From the NCBI RefSeq assembly GCF_004322705.1, contig NZ_SIZZ01000001.1, forward strand, positions 868,001 through 932,000: DNA of 64,000 nt. Reading direction: 5' to 3'. Shown here in pieces: positions 43,678-51,408 of the stretch. The stretch comes from Dyella terrae. GTDB taxonomy: Bacteria > Pseudomonadota > Gammaproteobacteria > Xanthomonadales > Rhodanobacteraceae. A program made the translations under genes and the position numbers. The first letter of the stretch is position 1, and each line of letters opens with the position of its first letter. A model generated the notes under the pieces. The model worked only from the letters and a program-made list of their open reading frames with translations. It did no database searches and was not told the DNA's origin.

Positions 43678-44736
43678 ATGAACTTCCTCGACGGTTCGCT
43701 GATTCCCGAGTACCAGGACAAGCTGGTCATCACCGCTGCGCCCTATGGCCCCGAGTGGATCCCTTCGGATTTTCCCGAAGACATCCCGGTCACCATGGAG
43801 GAGCAGATTCAGAAGGCGGTGGATTGCTATAACGCCGGTGCCAGCGTGCTGCACTTGCATGTGCGCGAGCTGGATGGCCGCGGTTCGAAGCGCCTGTCGA
43901 TGTTCAACGAGCTGATCGCCGGCGTGCGCAAGGCCGTGCCTGACATGGTCATCCAGGTGGGCGGCTCGATTTCATTCGCCCCGGAAACCGATGGCGCAAG
44001 CGCCAAGTGGCTGAAGGACGACACCCGCCACATGCTGGCCGAACTCGATCCCAAGCCCGACCAGGTGACCGTCACCGTCAACACGGTGCAGATGAATATC
44101 GTCGAGCAGATGGAGATGGCTGACCTGGCCGGCACGTCCATCGCCGAGCCGCAGACCTACCAGGCCTATCGCGAGATGATCGTGCCGTCGGGCCCGGGTT
44201 TCATTGAAGAGCACATCAAGCGCCTTACCGCTGCCGGCATCCAGAGCGCGTTCCAGTTCTACAATATCAACAGCTACGAGACCGTCGAGCGGTTGATCCG
44301 TCGCGGCGTGTACAAGGGTCCGCTGGTGATGAACTGGGTGGCGATCGGTGGCGGCATGGATGCACCCAACATCTACAACATGGCCAATTTCCTGCGCGCC
44401 ATTCCCGATGGCTCCATGCTGACCGTCGAGAGCAGCATGCGCAACGTGCTGCCCATCAACATGATGGGGATCGCCATGGGGCTGCACGTGCGTTGCGGCA
44501 TCGAGGACAACCTGTGGAATCAATCGCGCACCGCCAAGATGACGACGGTGGAACAGATCGAGCAGCTGGTGCGCATCTCCCGCGAATTCGGTCGTGACAT
44601 TGCCAATGGCAAGGAAGCGCGCGAGATCCTGAAGATCGGCGTGTTCTACGACACCATCGAAGAGACCCTGGCCGCCAACGGCTTTTCACCCAACCGCAAG
44701 CCGGTGAAGCCGGCACTGGCTGAACTTGCAGCCTGA
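43678..44736 (+). CDS. Beta-keto acid cleavage enzyme (BKACE, DUF849)
   Basis: 352 aa. Known reaction: a beta-keto acid plus acetyl-CoA gives acetoacetate and a new acyl-CoA, using zinc in a TIM barrel. Seen: N-terminal KLVITAAPYGPEW, zinc-site histidines in VLHLHVRELDGRG, the glycine-rich IQVGGSISFAPETDG, NWVAIGGGMDAPNIYN and LTVESSMRNVLPIN strands, and a late GHV-equivalent HVRCGIEDNLW containing the third ligand and acidic residue. Length is slightly above the usual ~300. Ribosome-site-like CAACAGGA precedes the ATG. Position after a dioxygenase and before an MFS transporter suggests use of an imported branched or substituted acid; the exact keto acid is open. Confidence 0.87.
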   Translation: MNFLDGSLIPEYQDKLVITAAPYGPEWIPSDFPEDIPVTMEEQIQKAVDCYNAGASVLHLHVRELDGRGSKRLSMFNELIAGVRKAVPDMVIQVGGSISFAPETDGASAKWLKDDTRHMLAELDPKPDQVTVTVNTVQMNIVEQMEMADLAGTSIAEPQTYQAYREMIVPSGPGFIEEHIKRLTAAGIQSAFQFYNINSYETVERLIRRGVYKGPLVMNWVAIGGGMDAPNIYNMANFLRAIPDGSMLTVESSMRNVLPINMMGIAMGLHVRCGIEDNLWNQSRTAKMTTVEQIEQLVRISREFGRDIANGKEAREILKIGVFYDTIEETLAANGFSPNRKPVKPALAELAA

Positions 44737-44824
44737 GTCGTCACGGCCTGCGGATGCGGTCAATGCCGCGTCCGCGGGCCTTCACACCCACACATTCGGC
44801 AGCGTTGTCGCCGAGGAGGCCAAC

Positions 44825-46150
44825 TTGGGCATGCACTACGTCGAGGCATCCACACTGGGAACGCCGGTCACATCCGTGGCCAGGCCACGCCTATATGCGT
44901 GGCTGGTGTTCGCGCTCACGTTCGGCCTCCTCCTGTCGGACTACATGTCGCGCCAGGTGCTCAACGCCGTCTTTCCGCTGCTCAAAGCCGAATGGGGGCT
45001 TTCGGATACGCAGCTTGGCTCATTGTCCGGTGTGGTCGCGCTGTTGGTCGGTGTACTGACCTTCCCCCTTTCGGTGATGGCGGATCGCTGGGGGCGAGTG
45101 CGCAGCATCCTGCTGATGGCGACGCTCTGGAGCCTCGCCACGCTTGGGTGTGCGATCTCCACCAACTACGGTGAAATGCTGACGGCCCGCTTCTTTGTCG
45201 GCCTCGGCGAAGCCGCCTATGGCAGCGTGGGCATTGCGCTGATCATCAGCATCTTTCCGTCACACCTGCGCTCCACGCTCACGGGTGCCTTCATGGCTGG
45301 CGGCGCGTTTGGCTCGGTGGTGGGCATGGCCCTCGGCGGCGTGTTCGCCGCGCGATTCGGCTGGCGTTCGGCGTTTGTCGCCATGGCGATCTTTGGCGCA
45401 GCGCTGGTCGTGATGTATGCGCTGACGGTCAACGAGCGGCGCGTGCGCACAAGCCAGGGCCAAACCACGGAGTCGCGACTGAACCGGCCCGGCTTCAAGC
45501 TTTCACTACGCAACCTGTTTGCAGGACTCTTCTCCACCACGTCCGTGATCTGCGCGTATATCGGCAGCGGTCTGCAGCTGTTCATCATGGCGGCCATCAT
45601 TGCGTGGATGCCGAGTTACCTCAATCGCTACTACGCGATGAAGCCTGACCAGGCGGGCGTCACTGCCGCGGTGTTCGTGCTTATCGGCGCCATTGGCATG
45701 GTGGTCTGCGGTGCTGTCACTGATCGCGTGTGCCGCCACTCGCCGCCACGAAAAATGGCCATGGCGATTGCGTACTGCGTGACGACGGCGATGATCCTTG
45801 GCGTAGCCTTTCAGATGACGCCCGGCACGCCTCAGCTTATTGCTATCGGCATGGGCATGTTTCTGGTTGCAGGCACCTGCGGGCCTGCGGGGGCCATGGT
45901 CGCCAATCTCACGCCCACGCCGATTCACGCGACGGCCTTTGCAACGCTCACGCTTGCCAACAATCTGCTGGGCCTTGCACCCGGGCCGTTGCTGACGGGC
46001 GTACTCGCCGATCGCGTAGGCCTGCTTGATGCGTTCAAGGTGATTCCCTTGATGGCACTGTTTGCCGCCCTCGCCTTCTGGATCGGTCGTACCCACTACG
46101 CGTGTGACATCGAGCGTGTCCAGTCACCCGCACTGGCCACCGAAGTTTGA
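44825..46150 (+). CDS. MFS transporter
   Basis: About 441 aa with twelve predicted membrane helices. Seen: first helix LYAWLVFALTFGLLLSDYMS, the MFS motif A-like loop MADRWGRVRSILLM between helices 2 and 3, a central cytoplasmic loop (ERRVRTSQGQTTESRLNRPG) and the second half from IGSGLQLFIMAAII. Start TTG 44825 has AGGAGG five bases upstream, better spaced than ATG 44831; the longer frame overlaps BKACE by 11 bases. Closest in look to anion:cation/spinster-like transporters of carboxylates. In this operon it most likely imports the substrate of the dioxygenase/BKACE pathway, though efflux cannot be ruled out. Confidence 0.83.
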   Translation: MGMHYVEASTLGTPVTSVARPRLYAWLVFALTFGLLLSDYMSRQVLNAVFPLLKAEWGLSDTQLGSLSGVVALLVGVLTFPLSVMADRWGRVRSILLMATLWSLATLGCAISTNYGEMLTARFFVGLGEAAYGSVGIALIISIFPSHLRSTLTGAFMAGGAFGSVVGMALGGVFAARFGWRSAFVAMAIFGAALVVMYALTVNERRVRTSQGQTTESRLNRPGFKLSLRNLFAGLFSTTSVICAYIGSGLQLFIMAAIIAWMPSYLNRYYAMKPDQAGVTAAVFVLIGAIGMVVCGAVTDRVCRHSPPRKMAMAIAYCVTTAMILGVAFQMTPGTPQLIAIGMGMFLVAGTCGPAGAMVANLTPTPIHATAFATLTLANNLLGLAPGPLLTGVLADRVGLLDAFKVIPLMALFAALAFWIGRTHYACDIERVQSPALATEV

Positions 46151-46182
46151 TCTTTGCGGCCCCTATCTGACGGAAGCGCCAA

Positions 46183-46734
46183 GTGACCACCCCGACCATC
46201 CTCTTTGTGCCCGGCCTACGCGACCACGTCTCGCAACACTGGCAAACCCTGCTTCAAGCGAAGCTTCCAAGCGCGCGCTCCGTGCCGCCGCTAGAGCATG
46301 ACAAGCTGAGTCGCGCAGCTCGTGTGGCGGCGCTTGACCGGGCGTTGGAGGCCATCGATGGCCCAGTGATTCTTGTCGCCCATAGCGCTGGAGTGATGAT
46401 CACCGTGCATTGGGCACAGACGCACCGCCGCCCGATTCATGGCGCACTTCTGGCCACCCCTGCTGACCTGGAAACACCGATGCCAGCGGGCTATCCAACC
46501 ACCGACACGTTGCACGAGCACGGTTGGTTGCCCGTTCCGCGCGCACCTTTGCCCTTCCCTTCTCTGGTCGCATCAAGCGACAACGATCCACTGTGCGCTG
46601 CACCGCGCGCCGCGGAGCTGGCCAATCAGTGGGGTAGCTTGCTGGTGGAGTTGGGGGCGGTTGGGCACCTCAATCCCGCAGCCGGTTATGGCCCGTGGCC
46701 CATGGCACAGACACTCATCGACACCCTGCTGTGA
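46183..46734 (+). CDS. RBBP9/YdeN-family serine hydrolase
   Basis: 183 aa, a compact alpha/beta hydrolase. Seen: first strand TILFVPGLRDHVSQHWQ, nucleophile elbow LVAHSAGVM with the catalytic Ser, Asp in VASSDNDPLC, and His in GAVGHLNPAAGYG. The triad order and size fit the RBBP9 family. Start is GTG 46183, 32 bases after the MFS stop, and the gene is the last of the operon, followed by a hairpin terminator. Known members hydrolyse small esters; the substrate here is unknown, but an ester-cleaving step fits a pathway with an acyl-CoA ligase and an acid transporter. Confidence 0.85.
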   Translation: MTTPTILFVPGLRDHVSQHWQTLLQAKLPSARSVPPLEHDKLSRAARVAALDRALEAIDGPVILVAHSAGVMITVHWAQTHRRPIHGALLATPADLETPMPAGYPTTDTLHEHGWLPVPRAPLPFPSLVASSDNDPLCAAPRAAELANQWGSLLVELGAVGHLNPAAGYGPWPMAQTLIDTLL

Positions 46735-46780
46735 CGCCGCTTTTGCCCCACTGATTGAATGCCGGTTGTGAGATGCATTT

Positions 46781-46802
46781 GCGTCGCAAGTGCGACGCTT
46801 TT
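46781..46802 (+). terminator. Hairpin terminator ending the Usp-RBBP9 operon
   Basis: GCGTCGCA-AG-TGCGACGC is a perfect 8-bp stem, followed by four Ts, 46 bases after the hydrolase stop. It separates this operon from the DUF1302 promoter region (site C at 46837). The rest of 46735-47138 holds no gene. Confidence 0.65.
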
Positions 46803-46836
46803 CCCGTGCGCGCTGGTTGGAATGGTGAACAACGGC

Positions 46837-46859
46837 CTCCCCCACCGGACTGGGGGGGG
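46837..46859 (+). promoter_or_regulatory. CTCCCCC-N8-GGGGGGGG dyad upstream of the DUF1302 gene (site C)
   Basis: CTCCCCC, spacer ACCGGACT, eight Gs, bounded by GGC and CC that extend the symmetry. Words and spacing are the same as in sites A and B. It lies 280 bases before the DUF1302 start codon, leaving room for a promoter (GGAATCT about 20 bases after the G-run) and a long leader. Confidence 0.6.
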
Positions 46860-47138
46860 CCTTACTCAACCACCGGCTGGAATCTGGACATACCAGAAGC
46901 CACCACTGGCGGCTTCGCCGGAGAGGGAACGTGAATTCCCGCGCAGCCGCTTTGTGGTGTGCATTCGGCGAATGTGCAGCGCTGGCGGTAGCGTCCACCC
47001 GAAAGCACTTCGCCCCGCAGCTGGGGAGAACTTCATGGGCGGCCTGGCGGGATGTATCCGGATGTGAAGCTCCAGCCGAAAGCGCGGGAGCTCCGGTCAA
47101 CTTACACAGACGCAAAAGACATGGGGGAGGACAGTTGC

Positions 47139-48950
47139 ATGATGAAGTTTGAAGGGGGGATCGAGCGCCGCGGCGTTGTTGCCATTCGCCGGACGGCGCT
47201 GGCCGTCGCTATCGCGCTTGGGTCGGTGGGCACGCTACACGCCACCGAGTTCAACACGAGCAATCCCGATCTCGATATTCGCTGGGACAACACGATTCGC
47301 TACAACCTGGGACATCGCGCGCATTCGCAGGATCAGTCGATCCTCAACAGTCCCAACAATGACGATGGTGACCGCAACTTCGGCAACAACGCGATCGTCA
47401 CCAATCGCGTGGACCTGATCAGCGAGTTCGACTTCATCTACAAGAAGAACTACGGCTTTCGCGTCAGCGCCAACGGCTGGTACGACAACGCGTACAACTC
47501 GCTGGACAACAACCACGTTTCCTCGTCCAACCATATCGTCAATGGCAAGCCCGCCCTTGGACTGCCCAACTACACCGAACGCTATTTCAACGGCCCGTCC
47601 GGCCAGATTCTCGACGCGTTCGTATTTGCCAACTTCGACGTTGGTGGCGTGAACGTCAACACCAAAGCCGGTCGCTACGACCTGTTCTGGGGCGAGGCCT
47701 TGCTCAATCCGATCCATTCGCTGAGCTACGGCCAGTCGCCGCTGGACATCGGCAAGCTGCTGACCGTGCCCGGTGCCACTGCCAAGGAACTGTTCCGTCC
47801 GCGAACGCAGGTGTCGGCGCAGATCCAGGCAACGCCCACGCTTTCGTTTGAAGGCCAGTACTTCCTTCGCTGGGACCAGGTGTATTACCCCGAGTCGGGT
47901 TCGTACATGGACCCGAACGATGCGGTGTTGCAAGGCGGCCAGTCGATCTACATCAACGCCACGCAGCGTGCGCTGCGAAGACAGGACGTTAGGCCGCACG
48001 GCTCGGGCGACTGGGGTGTGTCGATGCACTGGAGCCCGGAGGCCATCGACTCGACCATCGGCCTCTACTACCGCAACACGTCTGATATCCAACCCCAGTT
48101 CATGCTGGCACCGGCGGTCGCGCCCAATGTGCCCGCCGCCGCATGCAAGGCGCTTGGCTTCCAGTCGCTCACCCCGACCCTCTGCTACATCAATCCATCG
48201 ATGGCCAGCGTGCCCCAGGTCCTGGCCGGCAACGTGGGCAAGTACATGGCCACCTATGCCGACGGCATCGACATCTATGGCGCAAGCTTCGCCAAGCAGA
48301 TCCTTGGCATCAGCTTCAGTGCGGAAGTGAACTACCGCCACAATATGCCGCTGGTGAGCATCCCGGTGCAGTTGCTGCCGGCGCCGCTGGCCGGCAAAGT
48401 GGTGGGCGCCATCAGCACGGCGCCGTCGAGCGGGGATACCGCAGGCGCTCGTGGCGACACCTGGCATGCCGTCACCGACTTTGCCGGCATCGTCCCCAAA
48501 ACGCCGCTGTTCGATACCGCGAACTACGTGGTCGAATTCGTGTGGAGCCGCTGGAACAAGGTTACACAGAACCCCAATGCCTTCGAAGGCACCAGCCCGG
48601 GCTATGCTGGCATCGACAAGCCGAGCCGCAACTACGTCGGCACCCAGTTGAGCTTCACGCCAACGTGGTTCCAGGTGTATCCGGGTGTCGACTTGCTTGC
48701 GCCAATGACCTACACGATGGGCCTGTCCGGCAATTCCGCCGTGACGTTCGGCGGCAACAAGGGCATGGGCAACTTCTCCTTCGGCGTCGGTGCGGACGTT
48801 CACCAGCGCTATCGCTTCGACCTGAAGTACATCGGCTACGTGGGTCGCCTTGCCGTCAATCAGGCGGGCGTCGTGACGTCCAGCGCCGGCCTGGCGTCGC
48901 TGCTGCGCGACCGCAACTACATCGATCTCACGTTCCAGACCACGTTCTGA
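47139..48950 (+). CDS. DUF1302 family outer-membrane protein
   Basis: 603 aa. Seen: an N-terminal export signal (VVAIRRTALAVAIALGSVGT, then LHATEF), a start of the mature part with LDIRWDNTIRYNLGHR, many alternating aromatic strands, and a C-terminus IDLTFQTTF ending in Phe, the outer-membrane beta-barrel signature. GDWGVSMHWSP and YDLFWGEALLNP are family features. ATG 47139 is preceded by GGGGGAGG eight bases upstream. Known: DUF1302 proteins co-occur with DUF1329, YCF48-like and RND proteins. Inferred: the outer-membrane pore or receptor of an envelope-spanning route for a hydrophobic compound, with DUF1329 as periplasmic carrier and the RND protein as inner-membrane pump. First gene of a two-gene unit with an acyl-CoA ligase. 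Confidence 0.88.
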   Translation: MMKFEGGIERRGVVAIRRTALAVAIALGSVGTLHATEFNTSNPDLDIRWDNTIRYNLGHRAHSQDQSILNSPNNDDGDRNFGNNAIVTNRVDLISEFDFIYKKNYGFRVSANGWYDNAYNSLDNNHVSSSNHIVNGKPALGLPNYTERYFNGPSGQILDAFVFANFDVGGVNVNTKAGRYDLFWGEALLNPIHSLSYGQSPLDIGKLLTVPGATAKELFRPRTQVSAQIQATPTLSFEGQYFLRWDQVYYPESGSYMDPNDAVLQGGQSIYINATQRALRRQDVRPHGSGDWGVSMHWSPEAIDSTIGLYYRNTSDIQPQFMLAPAVAPNVPAAACKALGFQSLTPTLCYINPSMASVPQVLAGNVGKYMATYADGIDIYGASFAKQILGISFSAEVNYRHNMPLVSIPVQLLPAPLAGKVVGAISTAPSSGDTAGARGDTWHAVTDFAGIVPKTPLFDTANYVVEFVWSRWNKVTQNPNAFEGTSPGYAGIDKPSRNYVGTQLSFTPTWFQVYPGVDLLAPMTYTMGLSGNSAVTFGGNKGMGNFSFGVGADVHQRYRFDLKYIGYVGRLAVNQAGVVTSSAGLASLLRDRNYIDLTFQTTF

Positions 48951-49052
48951 CGGCATCCGTCTGGTGCCGTCGCGACACAGGCGGCGGCATCAGATGAATC
49001 CAGCGCGGAACCGCTTCACGCTCCTCCCCTGCCTCCTGCTCGGAATACGACA

Positions 49053-50690
49053 ATGATCGGATTGATGATGCAGCAACCGCTGCTTGTCGCCTCCCTGCTG
49101 ACCCACGCGTGCCGCCATCACGCCGATCAGGAGATCGTGTCACGCCGCGTCGAAGGTGGCATCCATCGCTACCGGTTCGTCGACCTTGGCGTTCGGTCGC
49201 GCCGCATGGCGAACGCACTGGCCGCCCTTGGCATCCAGCCCGGCGACCGCGTCGCCACGCTGGCATGGAACGGCTATCGCCATCTGGAAATCAACTTTGC
49301 AGTCTCCGGTTCCGGTGCCGTGCTTCACACCATCAATCCACGACTGCATCTGGATCAGATCGCCTATATCGTCGAGCACGCGGACGACCGCGCCATCTTC
49401 TTCGACCTGACGTTCCTTCCCATTATCGAGGCACTGCAGGCGCGCCTGTCCACGCCACGGTTGTTCGTGGCCATGTGCGATGCCGCGTGCATGCCGCCCG
49501 CCAACGATTCACTGCTGTGCTACGAGCGCCTGATCGAAAGCCACAAGAGCGACTTTGACTGGCCGACGATGGACGAAAACACGGCGTCGTCGCTTTGCTA
49601 CACCTCGGGTACCACCGGTCACCCGAAGGGCGTGCTTTACAGTCATCGATCCACCGTGCTGCATTCGTATGCCGGCGCGCTGCCGGACGCATTCAACTGT
49701 TCCGCGCGCGACACCATCCTGCCGGTCGTGCCGATGTTCCACGTCAACGCGTGGGGCCTCCCGTTCATTGCCTGCATGGTCGGCGCCAAGCTGGTGCTGC
49801 CGGGCCCGGCGCTGGACGGCAAGTCGCTTTACGAGTTGATTGAAGCCGAGCAGGTGACGATGTCCGCCGGCGTGCCCACGATCTGGCAGGGTCTGCTTGC
49901 GCATGTCACCGCCCAGGGCGGCCGATTCTCATCGATGAAACGCACCGTGATCGGTGGCGCGCCCTGCCCGACCGCGATGGCAGCGGAGTTCCAGAAAGTA
50001 CACAACGTGGACGTGCTGCACGCCTGGGGCATGACCGAGCTCAGCCCGCTGGGCACGGTCTGCAGCCTCAAGGCCCAACACCTCAGCCTCCCCGAAGACG
50101 CGCGCTACGGCATCCAGGCCAAGCAGGGTCGCGCTGTATTCGGCATCGACATGAAGATCGTCGATCACAACGGCAAAAGTCTGTCGTGGGATGGCGAGTC
50201 GGTCGGCGACCTGCTGGTTCGCGGGCCGTGGGTCGCCAGCGCCTATTTCGGCGACACGGCAACGTCCCCGCTTAGTGACGGGTGGTTTCCTACCGGTGAC
50301 ATGGCTCGGATCGATCGCGACGGCTTCATGCAGATCACCGATCGCAGCAAAGATGTCATCAAGTCCGGCGGCGAGTGGATCAGTTCCATCGATATCGAGA
50401 ACATCGCCTGCCTGCACCCCGGCGTTGCGAGCGCCACCTGCATTGGCGTGCGCCACCCGAAATGGGACGAGCGTCCTTTGCTGCTGATCACCAGGGCCGC
50501 CGGCAGTGCCTTGGAGAAGGACGAGCTGCTGTCGTTCTTCGATGGCAGGCTGGCCCGTTGGTGGAAGCCGGACGATGTTGTCTTCGTGGATAGCTTCCCC
50601 CTTGGGGCTACTGGCAAAGTACTCAAGAACAGGCTGAGGGAGCAGTTCGTCGATCACTACGCCGGTGGCAATACTGCAAAACAGTCATAG
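49053..50690 (+). CDS. Medium/long-chain acyl-CoA synthetase (AMP-forming)
   Basis: 545 aa. Activates a carboxylic acid to its CoA thioester through an acyl-adenylate. Seen: P-loop-like LCYTSGTTGHPKGVLYSHRS near residue 185, VLPVVPMFHVNAWGLPF, the AWGMTELSPLG motif near 330, GWFPTGDMARID near 410 with the ribose-binding Asp, and the C-terminal catalytic Lys in LGATGKVLKNRLRE. All motifs of the ANL superfamily are present. It follows DUF1302 by 102 bases on the same strand, so it is probably under dyad site C. Role: entry of the imported or released acid into CoA metabolism, supplying the dioxygenase/BKACE pathway or beta-oxidation. Confidence 0.9.
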   Translation: MIGLMMQQPLLVASLLTHACRHHADQEIVSRRVEGGIHRYRFVDLGVRSRRMANALAALGIQPGDRVATLAWNGYRHLEINFAVSGSGAVLHTINPRLHLDQIAYIVEHADDRAIFFDLTFLPIIEALQARLSTPRLFVAMCDAACMPPANDSLLCYERLIESHKSDFDWPTMDENTASSLCYTSGTTGHPKGVLYSHRSTVLHSYAGALPDAFNCSARDTILPVVPMFHVNAWGLPFIACMVGAKLVLPGPALDGKSLYELIEAEQVTMSAGVPTIWQGLLAHVTAQGGRFSSMKRTVIGGAPCPTAMAAEFQKVHNVDVLHAWGMTELSPLGTVCSLKAQHLSLPEDARYGIQAKQGRAVFGIDMKIVDHNGKSLSWDGESVGDLLVRGPWVASAYFGDTATSPLSDGWFPTGDMARIDRDGFMQITDRSKDVIKSGGEWISSIDIENIACLHPGVASATCIGVRHPKWDERPLLLITRAAGSALEKDELLSFFDGRLARWWKPDDVVFVDSFPLGATGKVLKNRLREQFVDHYAGGNTAKQS

Positions 50691-50794
50691 CGCCGCAGCA
50701 TGATCTGCTACTTGCCGTTATCGATCTGCCCCAGGCAGGCTGAAACCGCGTGCGTGAAAGTGGCTGAGGACGGAATGCGCCTCCCCACCAGCCG

Positions 50795-51235
50795 CTACGC
50801 CTTGCGGGCAGCCAGCGCCGCGCGATCAAGTGCCTCTGAAAAGCCCCGTTGATCATCCGCATCGAACTGGCTCAGAAAGAGTTCGTTCACGGCTGCCTCG
50901 TAAATCTTCCACATCCGCTTGCGAAGCACACGGCCCTCTTCGGTGATCGTGACATAGGCCGCGCGCCCATCATCCGGCGACCGCGCACGTATCACGAGCC
51001 CCTCTTGCTCCAAACGATCGACCAGACGCGTGAGGTTGTAGCGCTCGATCACCAGCGTGTCGGCCAGCTCGTGCATACGGCGCGTCCCGTCCTTGCCGCT
51101 TTCCACGCCCCAGAGTGCGTCGTACCAGGCATAGGCAGGCAACTGTGCTTCGGCGAGTCGACGTTCGATCTCCCGAATCAAGGCGCGATGCGAGCGCACA
51201 AACGAAAACCAAAGGTCCGGCTTCTTGTTGGCCAT
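50795..51235 (-). CDS. MarR-family repressor of the pyruvate dehydrogenase pair
   Basis: 146 aa. Seen: MANKKPDLWFSFVRSHRALI at the start, the winged helix with ELADTLVIERYNLTRLVDRL and the wing RARSPDDGRAAYVTIT, then the dimerisation helices. This is a complete MarR fold. ATG 51235 is preceded by GGGAGA; the open frame runs further upstream into the operator region. It is divergent from aceE, and two matching dyads (TTGCAATCGCAA and TTGCAATTGCAA) lie between the genes. Inferred: it represses aceE-E2 and itself, released by a small ligand. Confidence 0.85.
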   Translation of the reverse strand: MANKKPDLWFSFVRSHRALIREIERRLAEAQLPAYAWYDALWGVESGKDGTRRMHELADTLVIERYNLTRLVDRLEQEGLVIRARSPDDGRAAYVTITEEGRVLRKRMWKIYEAAVNELFLSQFDADDQRGFSEALDRAALAARKA

Positions 51236-51261
51236 TGGCGTTGTCTCCCGTGCCCAGTGAG

Positions 51262-51273
51262 TTGCAATCGCAA
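51262..51273. promoter_or_regulatory. MarR operator-like dyad O1
   Basis: TTGCAATCGCAA lies 27 bases upstream of the marR-type start codon. It differs by one base from the core of O2, and the two centres are 43 bases apart, close to four helical turns, so both would face the same side of the DNA. Confidence 0.6.
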
Positions 51274-51300
51274 TTATATCCCGGCATGATCGGCTGGCCG

Positions 51301-51320
51301 ACGATTGCAATTGCAATCGT
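51301..51320. promoter_or_regulatory. Perfect 20-bp palindrome O2 between marR and aceE
   Basis: ACGATTGCAATTGCAATCGT equals its own reverse complement. It lies 89 bases before the aceE start, in the divergent promoter region, and shares the TTGCAA..GCAA core with O1. Very likely the main binding site of the adjacent MarR protein. Confidence 0.7.
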
Positions 51321-51408
51321 CCATGGCGCCCTCCCAAAGCGCCCCACCTTTATCCCTGTCCGCCATCACGTGGCGCGTTCCGGCGTGCCCGTTCATTCGG
51401 AGGTACCC

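Noticed and set aside
42487-43860. 457-codon minus-strand frame
   Set aside because: Antisense to the quinone oxidoreductase, dioxygenase and BKACE genes, which have intact motifs; a high-GC shadow.
47235-48956. 573-codon minus-strand frame
   Set aside because: Antisense to the DUF1302 gene, which has a signal peptide, ribosome site and barrel C-terminus.
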